Shown here one piece after another: positions 17,591-26,304 of a stretch of 64,000 bases of DNA. This DNA is from JALZUU01 sp964441245. Lineage in GTDB: Bacteria > Bacteroidota > Bacteroidia > Chitinophagales > Saprospiraceae. The stretch is taken from NCBI GenBank assembly GCA_964441245.1, contig CAYTVR010000003.1, positions 1 to 64,000 of the forward strand, given 5' to 3'. The position numbers and the translations under genes were made by a program. The notes below the pieces were generated by a model, which was not told where the DNA came from, searched no databases, and worked only from the letters and a program-made list of their open reading frames with translations. Position 1 is the stretch's first letter, and each line of letters begins with the position of its first letter.

Positions 17591-17758
17591 GAAGCAATTT
17601 TTGTGTTGCTTGGAATTATGAAAACAGATCTTGAATTCTTTTAGTTACCTACAATTTGCCATTTCTCTGGTAACTAATTCAAAATATAAATTACCTTCTT
17701 TCTTAAGATGCTCGAGCTGGGATTTGCAACCGCAAGATCCAGCTGGGCATGCTTTTTT
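17591..17758 (+). ncRNA. Putative small transcript with two hairpins
   Basis: If the promoter above is real, a transcript of about 165 bases would run to the terminator at 17708-17758. It would include a nine-codon frame MKTDLEFF with stop (17618-17644), too short to trust, and a hairpin TTAGTTACC (17641-17649) paired with GGTAACTAA (17669-17677). No known RNA family is recognised. It could equally be the leader of an attenuated mRNA. All of this is inferred from signals in the DNA. Confidence 0.25.
17708..17758 (+). terminator. Intrinsic terminator in a gene-free region
   Basis: Imperfect arms 17708-17727 and 17732-17750 (shared blocks ATGC, AGCTGG, AT, TTGC) close on the loop AACC and are followed by six T. 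It is 390 bases past the nearest upstream gene, which suggests that a separate RNA ends here. Confidence 0.5.
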
Positions 17759-17855
17759 ATCTTTTCTCTTATCATTTCAACCGAAAGTATATTTTCCTAT
17801 CATTTAATGTACCTAAATCCGTTTATTTCGTTATACTTATATTGACGTTTTTTAA

Positions 17856-17901
17856 CCTAGCGCCATCCATAATAAAGCCTATGGAGAATTTTTTTGCTAG
17901 G
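17856..17901. repeat. Two-step inverted repeat
   Basis: Outer arms CCTAGC (17856-17861) and GCTAGG (17896-17901) enclose inner arms CCATA (17867-17871) and TATGG (17880-17884). This could fold as a hairpin with internal loops. Confidence 0.4.
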
Positions 17902-17928
17902 AACGAGACACTTATTTAAAACTGATCC

Positions 17929-18049
17929 TTCTTCGACAAATCCTGTAGGTACACATGTATGGATATTCATAAAGTGAGATAAAAAAGCGACCAGAGGAAG
18001 CGTTGAATTTCAATTTTGAATGTCTATACACCCAGAATTTGTCGAAGAA
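17929..18049. repeat. 13-base inverted repeat spanning 121 bases
   Basis: TTCTTCGACAAAT (17929-17941) and ATTTGTCGAAGAA (18037-18049) are perfect complements 95 bases apart. The layout resembles a miniature inverted-repeat element, but no target-site duplication is evident and no transposase is nearby. Confidence 0.4.
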
Positions 18050-18174
18050 CCAAACTGATAAAACAATAATCCACTTCAAAGAGAATGTACCAATCCGCTA
18101 TTTTTTGTCAGGCTTGAGTCATTCTAATATAAATCATTACAATCTAACTTATTATTCAACGTTAAATTTTAGTT

Positions 18175-18795
18175 ATGTTAAGAATTAGCTTTTATATCTC
18201 CTACCTATTTTTTTTCTTTGCTTGCAGCAATGGTCTAGAAACGGTCGAGAAGACCGAAGACGACGGTGCCGTGATCAGATATACTCGTTTGAAGACCAAC
18301 TTTGCCAAGCAAGGTGCTTTCACCAAAAAAGATGCAAATGGTATAAAAATAGAAGATGCTCAATATCTCAATGATACCTTACATGGCGAACGCCGGCTAT
18401 ATTATTTCGAAACGGGTGAATTACAAATCACGGAAACTTATAATAAAGGTGCTTTCTCTGGTCCTTATAAAATTTATTATAAAAATGGACAAATAAAATT
18501 TGAAGGAAATTATAATAATGGAATATTAGAAGGTAAAACGAAAGGGTTCTATGACGATGGACAATTGAAAGAAATCGTAGCTTTTGATAAAAATGAAGAA
18601 AATGGTCCTTTTGAAGAATATCATCCAAATGGAAAAATAAAAGCAAAAGGTACTTATCTTAACGGTGATAATGAACATGGCCTTTTAGAGATCTTTGACG
18701 AAAAAGGAACCTTGATCAAAAAAATGCAATGCGAAAAAGGGGTTTGTCGAACCACATGGAAAAAAGAAGACAACAACAACTCCAAAAAAATATAA
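18175..18795 (+). CDS. MORN/YwqK-like lipoprotein
   Basis: 206 residues. The lipoprotein signal is MLRISFYISYLFFFFACSN, with the modified Cys at 17. Residues about 60-185 hold five or six MORN_2 repeats (for example YYKNGQIKFEGNYNNG). The tail has two Cys (MQCEKGVC) and is basic. No toxin gene is adjacent, so a toxin-antitoxin role is not supported. It lies 39 bases before porQ on the same strand and may share its transcript, which would place it with type IX secretion or envelope functions; that link is by position only. Confidence 0.82.
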   Translation: MLRISFYISYLFFFFACSNGLETVEKTEDDGAVIRYTRLKTNFAKQGAFTKKDANGIKIEDAQYLNDTLHGERRLYYFETGELQITETYNKGAFSGPYKIYYKNGQIKFEGNYNNGILEGKTKGFYDDGQLKEIVAFDKNEENGPFEEYHPNGKIKAKGTYLNGDNEHGLLEIFDEKGTLIKKMQCEKGVCRTTWKKEDNNNSKKI

Positions 18796-18834
18796 ATGGA
18801 TTGACCATCCAGTTTAGAACAATAGCAAAAAAGT

Positions 18835-19890
18835 ATGAACCAATTTTTACCCATTATTTTAATCTGTGTATTTTTCAATAGTTGCTTGATTGCACAAGTT
18901 GGAGGGGATCACATTTATGAATTTTTAAATCTTTCACCCTCAGCAAGAATCACCGGATTAGGAGGAACTTTGATTGCTGTAAAAGATGATGACGTTGCGC
19001 TCGCTTATGGCAACCCTGCTGTTTTGAATCCAGAAATGCATCAACAACTTTCCTTCAATTATAACTTTCATCTCGCAGGTATCAATAATGGATACGCTGC
19101 TTACGGACATCATGTTCAGCCTTGGGATATGACTTTTCATGGAGGTATCCAATTTATCAATTATGGCACTTTTGATGCGACGGATGAATTCGGTCAAATC
19201 AATGGAACATTTAAGGCTTCGGAATATGCCATTACCCTCGGTGCTTCTCGTCAATTATATGAAAAGCTTTCGCTTGGTGCCAACATAAAAGTGGTGACCT
19301 CACAATTTGAAACTTATAATTCTCTAGGTTTAGTTGCAGATTTAGCTGCTTTTTATCGAGATACGAGTGGACGTTTTTCCGCAAGTTTGGTGGTCCGAAA
19401 TGCAGGAGCACAACTGACCACTTATCGAGACAATAACCGAGAAAGCATTCCTTTGGATGTTCAACTAGGGGTCTCTCAAAGATTAAAACATCTTCCTTTC
19501 CGACTCTCTGTCACCTATCAAAAATTGAATCGTTGGAATATTTTATACGATGATCCAAATCAAGTAGATGAGACTTTATTGCTTGGTGATTCTGCACCTA
19601 AAGAACGCAGTAAACTTTCTATTAATGTTGATAATTTTTTCCGACACTTAGTTTTTGGAGGAGAATTTTTATTTGGAAAAAAAGAAAATTTTCGATTGCG
19701 ATTCGGTTATAGTCATTTTCAACGTAAAGAATTATCGGTTGCTAATTTTCGAAGTTTATCAGGTTTTTCTTTTGGCTTAGGCCTAAAAATTAGTCGATTT
19801 CGTATTGAATATGGTAGAAGGTTTTATCATTTAGCTGGCGCCTTGAATCATTTAAGTATTTCCACCAATTTAAAAGAATTCAGAAAGTAA
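18835..19890 (+). CDS. porQ: Type IX secretion system protein PorQ
   Basis: 351 residues with a signal peptide (MNQFLPIILICVFFNSCLIAQ). The N-terminal block YEFLNLSPSARITGLGGT and the following DDVALAYGNPAVLNPEM are the hallmark of PorQ, and the remainder alternates barrel strands of the FadL/PorV-like fold. PorQ is an outer-membrane barrel needed in the attachment complex that releases cargo carrying type A or B sorting tails; two such cargo proteins are encoded at 43810 and 44879. No other por genes are in the window. It follows the MORN lipoprotein by 39 bases. Confidence 0.88.
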   Translation: MNQFLPIILICVFFNSCLIAQVGGDHIYEFLNLSPSARITGLGGTLIAVKDDDVALAYGNPAVLNPEMHQQLSFNYNFHLAGINNGYAAYGHHVQPWDMTFHGGIQFINYGTFDATDEFGQINGTFKASEYAITLGASRQLYEKLSLGANIKVVTSQFETYNSLGLVADLAAFYRDTSGRFSASLVVRNAGAQLTTYRDNNRESIPLDVQLGVSQRLKHLPFRLSVTYQKLNRWNILYDDPNQVDETLLLGDSAPKERSKLSINVDNFFRHLVFGGEFLFGKKENFRLRFGYSHFQRKELSVANFRSLSGFSFGLGLKISRFRIEYGRRFYHLAGALNHLSISTNLKEFRK

Positions 19891-20033
19891 TATCAACACG
19901 CAACTCTTAATCTAAATTTTGCGTCTAATAAACATTACATAACCTCAAAGTTTCAAATCACTTATAAAAGTTGTTTTAACCAGCGACTTTATACCAAAGT
20001 AAACAGAGACTAGAAATACGAATTCTTAAAACA

Positions 20034-20225
20034 ATGCTTGCATTAGGTTTCACCAACTTTGTCTTCTTAGCATCCATCAGTTATATCATTTTGGAACAAA
20101 AAAAAGATTCCTACAAAAGTGGTCGACTCTGGTTGTTGCTTCTTGGCTTATTTTTATCCCTTTATATTACTGCTCATTATTTAATGATTCCAGTTGCGGC
20201 TGGTAGCGGTGGGCTTATGCCTTAA
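20034..20225 (+). CDS. Small two-helix membrane protein
   Basis: 63 residues. Two hydrophobic segments, about 3-20 and 32-52, are separated by a charged loop (LEQKKDSYKSGR), and the end is Gly-rich. No family is recognised. A real gene is supported by the orderly membrane topology and by the strong hairpin terminator 11 bases after its stop; no clear promoter box is seen. Confidence 0.55.
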   Translation: MLALGFTNFVFLASISYIILEQKKDSYKSGRLWLLLLGLFLSLYITAHYLMIPVAAGSGGLMP

Positions 20226-20236
20226 GGCAAAAAAAG

Positions 20237-20297
20237 AAGAAGGATTGAAAAACATTCGATTGCGATGCGCATTTGAGTATTCTTCAATCCTTCTTTT
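20237..20297. terminator. Two-way intrinsic terminator
   Basis: Perfect 13-base arms AAGAAGGATTGAA (20237-20249) and complement (20283-20295), with A and T tracts outside each arm. It separates the convergent small membrane gene and mfd. Confidence 0.75.
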
Positions 20298-20320
20298 ATA
20301 AAATCTTCTTTCCGTCTTTT

Positions 20321-23300
20321 CTATATCACTTCTAATTCAATTTCTTTTTGTAAACTTTCTAATACATTTTTTGCTTTTTGCAAAGATGGAACACCATCTT
20401 TTACGAGTAAAAAATGTTGCAATGATTTTTTAAAAGACAAGCCCTCTTCCTTACCGGAAACAGTCACATACTTCAATAAATTATTGAACAAATCTGTTTC
20501 AAAAAACGGCGATTGTGGATTACTAATAAAATAACAACGGAGTTTTTTCTTTTTCAGAATCAATCGTTCAAAACCAAGTTCTTTACAGACCCATCGCAAG
20601 CGAAGTCCATGAAATAATTCTTTAACAGGCCGAGGTAAAGCACCAAAACGATCTTCTAATTGCTTCGCAAATTCTTCTAAAACTTCTTCTGTTTGAATCT
20701 GATCCAACTCTGTATATAAATTCAATCGTTCTTGTATGTTCGTAATGTAGTCATCCGGGATCAACATTTCAATGTCGGTTTCCACTTGTACATCACGAAC
20801 GAACTTCCGATTTTTTTCTAAATCTTCTTTAAATAAATCTTTAAATTCTGTTTCCTTCAATTCTTGAATGGCTTCTTCGAGAATTTTTTGATAGGTCTCA
20901 TATCCAATATCAGAAATAAATCCACTTTGTTCTCCTCCCAGCATATTTCCGGCACCTCTCAGATCCAAATCTCTCATTGCAATTTCAAAACCACTTCCTA
21001 AATCAGAAAATTCTTCAATCGTTTGCAAACGTTTTCGAGCTTCAGTCGTCAAAGTCGAAATCGGGGGAGAGAACAAATAACAAAATGCTTTTTTATTGGA
21101 ACGTCCTACTCGACCACGCAATTGATGTAAATCACTCATCCCAAATTGATGGGCATTATTGATAATAATCGTATTCGCGTTTGGAATATCCAGCCCCGTT
21201 TCAATAATGTTGGTACAAACCAATACATCATATTTCCGATCTATAAAGTTGATCAAAGTCTTCTCTAAATTTTTAGATTCCATTTGTCCGTGCGCCATCG
21301 CAATATCCAAATCAGGGCACATCCGATTAATCATTCCAGTAATGTCTGGTAAAGATTTCACCCGATTATGCACAAAGAAAACTTGTCCACCTCTAGTTAT
21401 TTCATAATAAATAGCATCCTTAATGACCTCTTCATTAAACACGCGCGTTTCGGTATGAATCGGCTGTCGATTTGGTGGTGCAGTTCTGATGATCGACAAA
21501 TCTCTCGCTGCCATTAAAGAGAATTGTAAAGTACGAGGAATTGGCGTTGCTGTCAAAGTCAAAGTATCGACATTTACCTGAAGGTTCCTTAATTTTTCTT
21601 TCGCAGCTACTCCAAACTTTTGTTCTTCATCAATGACCAACAAACCTAGATTTTTAAACCCAACATCTTTGTTCAATAAACCATGTGTTCCGATTACGAT
21701 ATCGATTTTTCCTTCTTTCAGTTTTTCAAAAATCAATCGCTTCTCTTTCGCCGTTTTAAATCGATTAACATAATCAACAGTAACACCAAATTCTTCTAGA
21801 CGACCACCAAAAGTTTTAAAATGTTGAAGTGCTAAAATCGTAGTCGGCACTAAAATCGCTACTTGTTTTCCATCTACCACAGCTTTAAAAGCTGCGCGTA
21901 TTGCAATCTCTGTTTTCCCAAATCCTACATCACCACAAATCAATCGATCCATTGGATAAGGTTTTTGCATATCTTCTTTTACATCTTTGGTCGCCGTCAA
22001 TTGATCGGGCGTATCTTCATAGATAAAAGAAGCTTCCAACTCATTTTGCAAATAACCATCTTCAGGAAAAGCATGACCTTTCGACGCTTTTCGTTGAGCA
22101 TATAATTTGATCAACTCTTTGGCAATATCTTTGACTTTTTTCTTCGTTCTACGCTTGAGGTTCTTCCAAGATTCTGATCCTATTTTACTGAGCTTAGGCG
22201 CAATCCCTTCTTTTCCAACAAACTTAGAAATCTTATGCAGCATATTGATGCTCACATATAATACATCATTGTTTTTATAAATCAATCGAACAGATTCTTG
22301 GGTATGTCCACTAACGGTGATTTTTTCTAAACCAGAATAACGTCCAACTCCATGATCGATATGAGTCACAAAATCCCCCACATGCAACTCTCTAAGCATT
22401 TTTAGATTAAGCGCTTGATCCTTAGTAAATCCTTTTCGGAGTTTGTACTTATGAAATCTTTCAAAAATTTGATGATCAGTATAGCAAGCAATTTTTTTAT
22501 CTGGATCGATAAAGCCTTCATTAATCGCTTTGTCTACTGGATGAATGATAATATCCGCTTTGAGGTCTTCAAAAATATTATAAAATCGTTCGATCTGCCT
22601 AGGATTATCCGTGAACAGAAAGGTTTCTATTCCATCTTTATTCGCCTGTTGAATATTTCTGATTAGAAGGTCGAAATTTTTATTAAAACTTGGCTGTGGT
22701 TTAGAAGCGTAGGTGATTTTTTCATCAATAGAAAACATTTGCTTCGCACTATTGAGCACGACTAATGATAAGCCATCTACATCTTGAATAACATCTTTGG
22801 GTAAGATAAATGCCCGATCACGAAATACTTCTGCGAGTTCTGATTCATTAGTAGAGGAAATCGTTTTCGCAAATTCTTCCGCCTTTTCAAATGACAACTG
22901 CAAACGATCAATCAATAATTCAAAGTTCTGAATCCACACACTTGTATTTTCCGAAAGGACCGAAAATAAAGAAACTTTTTGCTCTCTACTAAATTTGGTA
23001 TTGATGTTTGGAATAATGGAAATCCTAGCAATATTTTGTTGAGACAGTTGGGTGGTCGGATGAAAGGTTCGAATGCTTTCGATTTCTTCATCAAATAATT
23101 CTACTCGATATGGCCATTCATTTCCGTAAGAAAAAATATCTACGATCCCTCCACGAATGGAAAATTGACCTGGTTCATAAACGAAATCTACTCTTTCGAA
23201 TCCATATTCGATCAAAACTTCAATAATGAAATCTACATCCATGTTTTCGCCCTTGATAATGTCTAGGCGCGTTTCATCCAAGACATTAGGAGCAACCACT

Positions 23301-23701
23301 TTTTCAAATAAAGCTGCCGGATAAGTCACTATGATATTTCCTTTAGACTCTGGGCGAGAAATTTTACTAATAATTTCTGTTCGCTGAAGTACGTTATTGG
23401 TATTCAACACCTCAAAAAACATGGGTCGTTTAAAGGAATCGGGGAAAAAGTGTACGGGCTTTTTTCCTAATAAATTAGACAAATTATTTTGCAGATAGGC
23501 CGCTTCTTCTTTACTATTCGAAATGATTAAATGGCTTCCTTCTGAGGCGAGGTAAGTTGCCGACATGACAAAGGAATCCTGTGCTCCCACCATCCCAACC
23601 AATTGTAATCGTTTTGGTGTGGAAGATTCAAGCGCTTTAACGATTCGTTTAGTACGCTCATCTTGCTGGTATACGTCCAGCAATCGCTCCAAATTCTTCA
23701 C
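20321..23701 (-). CDS. mfd: Transcription-repair coupling factor
   Basis: 1126 residues, the usual Mfd size. It removes RNA polymerase stalled at DNA lesions and recruits UvrA. From the N-terminus: a UvrB-homology region (about 1-330), the RNA-polymerase interacting domain around 440-510 (GDFVTHIDHGVGRYSGLEK), and the translocase with Walker A GDVGFGKTEIAIRAA near 590, DEEQ box in VIDEEQKFGV near 690, and motif VI QLRGRVGRS near 850; a C-terminal TRCF domain follows. The start is a GTG at 23701, only five bases below a -7 box, so the message may be leaderless. Confidence 0.96.
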   Translation of the reverse strand: MKNLERLLDVYQQDERTKRIVKALESSTPKRLQLVGMVGAQDSFVMSATYLASEGSHLIISNSKEEAAYLQNNLSNLLGKKPVHFFPDSFKRPMFFEVLNTNNVLQRTEIISKISRPESKGNIIVTYPAALFEKVVAPNVLDETRLDIIKGENMDVDFIIEVLIEYGFERVDFVYEPGQFSIRGGIVDIFSYGNEWPYRVELFDEEIESIRTFHPTTQLSQQNIARISIIPNINTKFSREQKVSLFSVLSENTSVWIQNFELLIDRLQLSFEKAEEFAKTISSTNESELAEVFRDRAFILPKDVIQDVDGLSLVVLNSAKQMFSIDEKITYASKPQPSFNKNFDLLIRNIQQANKDGIETFLFTDNPRQIERFYNIFEDLKADIIIHPVDKAINEGFIDPDKKIACYTDHQIFERFHKYKLRKGFTKDQALNLKMLRELHVGDFVTHIDHGVGRYSGLEKITVSGHTQESVRLIYKNNDVLYVSINMLHKISKFVGKEGIAPKLSKIGSESWKNLKRRTKKKVKDIAKELIKLYAQRKASKGHAFPEDGYLQNELEASFIYEDTPDQLTATKDVKEDMQKPYPMDRLICGDVGFGKTEIAIRAAFKAVVDGKQVAILVPTTILALQHFKTFGGRLEEFGVTVDYVNRFKTAKEKRLIFEKLKEGKIDIVIGTHGLLNKDVGFKNLGLLVIDEEQKFGVAAKEKLRNLQVNVDTLTLTATPIPRTLQFSLMAARDLSIIRTAPPNRQPIHTETRVFNEEVIKDAIYYEITRGGQVFFVHNRVKSLPDITGMINRMCPDLDIAMAHGQMESKNLEKTLINFIDRKYDVLVCTNIIETGLDIPNANTIIINNAHQFGMSDLHQLRGRVGRSNKKAFCYLFSPPISTLTTEARKRLQTIEEFSDLGSGFEIAMRDLDLRGAGNMLGGEQSGFISDIGYETYQKILEEAIQELKETEFKDLFKEDLEKNRKFVRDVQVETDIEMLIPDDYITNIQERLNLYTELDQIQTEEVLEEFAKQLEDRFGALPRPVKELFHGLRLRWVCKELGFERLILKKKKLRCYFISNPQSPFFETDLFNNLLKYVTVSGKEEGLSFKKSLQHFLLVKDGVPSLQKAKNVLESLQKEIELEVI

Positions 23702-23705
23702 GGCA

Positions 23706-23713
23706 CAAATATA
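23706..23713 (-). promoter_or_regulatory. mfd: Promoter -7 box abutting the mfd start
   Basis: On the minus strand this reads TATATTTG, an exact consensus match. Initiation some six bases downstream would fall on or beside the GTG start codon at 23701. Confidence 0.5.
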
Positions 23714-23890
23714 CGGGGATTGTTTTTAATAAGCGATTAATTTCGTCTTAGGAATATCAAAAAGTTTAAATCCTTCTTCAAATGGGGCGACCTTATTTAA
23801 AATCTAAGCTGTGTAAATTATGAATATATTTTCCTTATCGGAAAAACACGCCTTTCAACAAACTTATACTTACATTGGCTTTCTCTTTTT

Positions 23891-23898
23891 TACTTTCG
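23891..23898 (+). promoter_or_regulatory. Promoter -7-like box before the pseudogene
   Basis: TACTTTCG, one base off consensus, lies about 30 bases before the pseudogene ATG. It may now serve the CYTH gene downstream. Confidence 0.4.
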
Positions 23899-23929
23899 TA
23901 AAATAATACTCGATTAAGAATATCAAGCT

Positions 23930-24175
23930 ATGGATTCAATCATCTCCAATCAATTCACCAAAGTCGATCATCTGAATATTCATTACTTGTCAGCTGGCGA
24001 AGGTGAAGTGATTTTGTAGTTACATGGTTGGCCAACCTCTGCTTATTTGTGGAGAAACATCATGCCAGCCTTGTCTAAAAATAATCGAGTCATTGCTATC
24101 GATTTGCCTGGGTTTGGTCCTGAGCAAATTACAGAAATATTAATTCCATTTATGAAAAATAAATTATCACTATGA
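23930..24175 (+). pseudogene. Haloalkane dehalogenase-like alpha/beta hydrolase remnant
   Basis: One reading frame of 82 codons runs from ATG at 23930 to TGA at 24173-24175, broken by a TAG at 24017-24019 (codon 30). The text reads ..GEGEVIL-stop-LHGWPTSAYLWRNIMPAL.. and then DLPGFG, the start of a haloalkane dehalogenase-type fold with the oxyanion motif HGWPTS. Right after GFG it jumps to PEQITEILIPFMKN, which resembles the extreme C-terminus of such enzymes, so some 200 residues including the catalytic Asp and His are missing in frame. The remnant's stop overlaps the ATG of the CYTH gene. Confidence 0.75.
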
Positions 24176-24690
24176 TTAACATTGTTGAAATTAAAGCGCA
24201 ATGCGCTAATCCTAATCACATCCGAAATATATTAAAAGAAAAGGGAGCTGATTCTAAAGGAATCGATCATCAAATTGATACCTATTTTAATGTACCGAAA
24301 GGTCGTTTAAAATTACGAGAAGGAAATATTGAATTGACTTTAATTCATTACCATCGTCCTAATCAATCTGGGCCTAAATTGTCAGAAGTAAGTCTATACA
24401 AACCTAAAGCAGATCCGGCTTTAAAAGCGGTGCTCACGAGTGCGCTTGGTGTGCTAACTGTTGTCGATAAAAAAAGAGAAATCTACTTTATTGAAAACGT
24501 AAAATTCCATATTGATGAAGTACAAGAATTGGGTAGTTTTATGGAAATCGAAGCGATTGATGAAGAAGACAAGTTTACTAAAGAAGAATTGTTAAGCCAG
24601 TGCCAACATTACATGGCTTTATTTGGCATTCAGGAAGGCCATTTAATTGATCGGTCTTACAGTGATTTAATTCTGGATCGAGGTCAATGA
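24172..24690 (+). CDS. CYTH domain protein (class IV adenylate cyclase / triphosphatase-like)
   Basis: 172 residues. The N-terminal VEIKAQC carries the acidic-x-acidic-x-K signature of CYTH enzymes, and DTYFNVPKGRLKLREG at about residues 38-53 provides the conserved Arg/Lys that hold a triphosphate in the tunnel. MEIEAIDEED near 122 supplies the second acidic metal pair. Family members are triphosphatases or class IV adenylate cyclases; the sequence does not decide between them. The ATG shares four bases with the stop of the upstream hydrolase remnant, so translation may have been coupled to the ancestral gene. Confidence 0.85.
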   Translation: MINIVEIKAQCANPNHIRNILKEKGADSKGIDHQIDTYFNVPKGRLKLREGNIELTLIHYHRPNQSGPKLSEVSLYKPKADPALKAVLTSALGVLTVVDKKREIYFIENVKFHIDEVQELGSFMEIEAIDEEDKFTKEELLSQCQHYMALFGIQEGHLIDRSYSDLILDRGQ

Positions 24691-24707
24691 TTGAATGTTG
24701 AGTGAAT

Positions 24708-24764
24708 GAATAATTGAATGGCCCTCTACCATGAAATTCGTGATAGAGGGCCATTCAATTATTC
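24708..24764. repeat. TGAATGGCC-family hairpin repeat, copy 4
   Basis: Arms 24708-24728 and 24744-24764 are a perfect 21-base inverted repeat (GAATAATTGAATGGCCCTCTA) around a 15-base loop. It lies in the 88-base gap between convergent genes and can serve both as a terminator. Confidence 0.9.
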
Positions 24765-24778
24765 AAAATTCAACTTTT

Positions 24779-26134
24779 CTAATTACACCCTAAATCATCT
24801 TTTGATTGGGTATCATTATTTGGAAAACATTGTCCAGAAGATAAGAAAGCTGGTTCAAATCTTTTTAGATTGGGATCATACAAACCCGTTGTAATAAAAG
24901 CTACTAAATCATCAATTTGTTGATCTGTCAAATTCAAAGGAACAAATGCATCTGATAATTGACTGTTAGGAACATTTATATTTTCAGGGATGCCATTGTT
25001 TTTATACTCAATAACTTCTCGAATAGAACGGAAACTACTTCCATGTCCATAAAAAGGAGAATCCGATAAATTGTATAATGGTGGCACCTTAAACTTATAA
25101 TTGTCTTCTTCATTTCGTGTAAAACCACCTCGACCTAGTCTCTCAACATCAGTCTCTTTCAACTTAAAAGTCTCGTCTTCAATATCATGTAAATCTTTCA
25201 TACCATAGCCATGAAATTCCATGGTACTCAAAGCAGGTCCACTATGACAACTATTACAATTAGCATCTTTAAAAAACACGAGCGCACCTCGTTTTACGGC
25301 TTCTGTCAAAGCATTCTGAACTCCTCTCAACCAATCTTGAAAGGGCGCTTCTGTAGCCAATACTGTACGTTCATAAGCCGCAATGGCCAAACCAGCAGTG
25401 ACTCGAGTCACTCGACCTTCTCTTGGAAATTCTGGAAAGGCAGCATCAAATAATTCTTCATAAATTTGCTCACACAATTCATTATCATCAATTCTTAATC
25501 GATGTACGGTTAAGCCTGCGATCGCCTGAGTCTCTAAACCTTCATATCCTAAAGCATTGGTTTCTTTTGGTGTTCCTTCGGTCCAATAAGCTTCTGTTCC
25601 AGCATTGATTCCCGTTCCTGCAAACTGACCACTCCATAACATTGCTTCTTGATAAGCGGTATTCAAAACCGTAGGTGTTCGAATCGGTTGTACATCTAAG
25701 GAATCTTCTGGATAGTTTGGATTTCGAATCCGTCCTTCTCCATTGACACCAAAGCCAATTCCACCATCTGAAAGACCTTGAAAACGCCCAGCTTGAAATC
25801 CTGCACTTGCAAAATGACAAGAAGCACAAGAAAAAGTACCTGCACCTTCATCTAATCTAGCTGACATCGCAAGCCCCGTTTCATGATACAATAGTTGTCC
25901 AAGTGCTACTTTTACTGGTGTTAACTTATTTCTTGGATCCTGTGGAATCGCGTTAAATTCATTACTTTTAGGCAACTGAAAATGAGCAAGTCCTTTACCA
26001 TTCGACGCTTCTTGAAGTGCTATGGTCAATTCTAAGTCAATCCCATCGGTCGGGTCCGCTTCATCTTTAGAACAAGCGGATAAAACCAAGATCATGCTTA
26101 AAACGATTAGTATGTTTAAATATCTGGTGGTCAT
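24779..26134 (-). CDS. Di-haem cytochrome c peroxidase (MauG/CcpA family) lipoprotein
   Basis: 451 residues from the ATG at 26134, which gives a good lipoprotein signal ending LVLSAC; a TTG nine bases upstream is an alternative. Two haem c motifs are visible: CASCH near residue 103 and CNSCH near 293. Family members reduce hydrogen peroxide in the periplasm with electrons from small cytochromes, or oxidise other partners (MauG). Blocks TPTVLNTAY and FKVPPLYNLSDSPFYGHG are usual for the family. The protein is probably tethered to a membrane by its N-terminal lipid. It is a single gene, convergent with the CYTH gene. Confidence 0.9.
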   Translation of the reverse strand: MTTRYLNILIVLSMILVLSACSKDEADPTDGIDLELTIALQEASNGKGLAHFQLPKSNEFNAIPQDPRNKLTPVKVALGQLLYHETGLAMSARLDEGAGTFSCASCHFASAGFQAGRFQGLSDGGIGFGVNGEGRIRNPNYPEDSLDVQPIRTPTVLNTAYQEAMLWSGQFAGTGINAGTEAYWTEGTPKETNALGYEGLETQAIAGLTVHRLRIDDNELCEQIYEELFDAAFPEFPREGRVTRVTAGLAIAAYERTVLATEAPFQDWLRGVQNALTEAVKRGALVFFKDANCNSCHSGPALSTMEFHGYGMKDLHDIEDETFKLKETDVERLGRGGFTRNEEDNYKFKVPPLYNLSDSPFYGHGSSFRSIREVIEYKNNGIPENINVPNSQLSDAFVPLNLTDQQIDDLVAFITTGLYDPNLKRFEPAFLSSGQCFPNNDTQSKDDLGCN

Positions 26135-26304
26135 TTCTATCAATTTTGTGTAGTTCTATTGGGTTTTTAATCCAAAAGTTGTACCATTTGTTAAAATGTC
26201 TTTGAGATGACTTTTATTTTAAATATGTCTAATCGAATTTTTGGGTAATTAGTGTGAGGTGTGCGTTTTTATTAAAATAATCAGTATAAATCGCTTATAC
26301 TTTT

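Noticed and set aside
18003..18188. 61-codon frame in the dyad-rich gap
   Set aside because: It runs through the right arm of the inverted repeat and overlaps the start of the lipoprotein gene; no motif or hydrophobic pattern.
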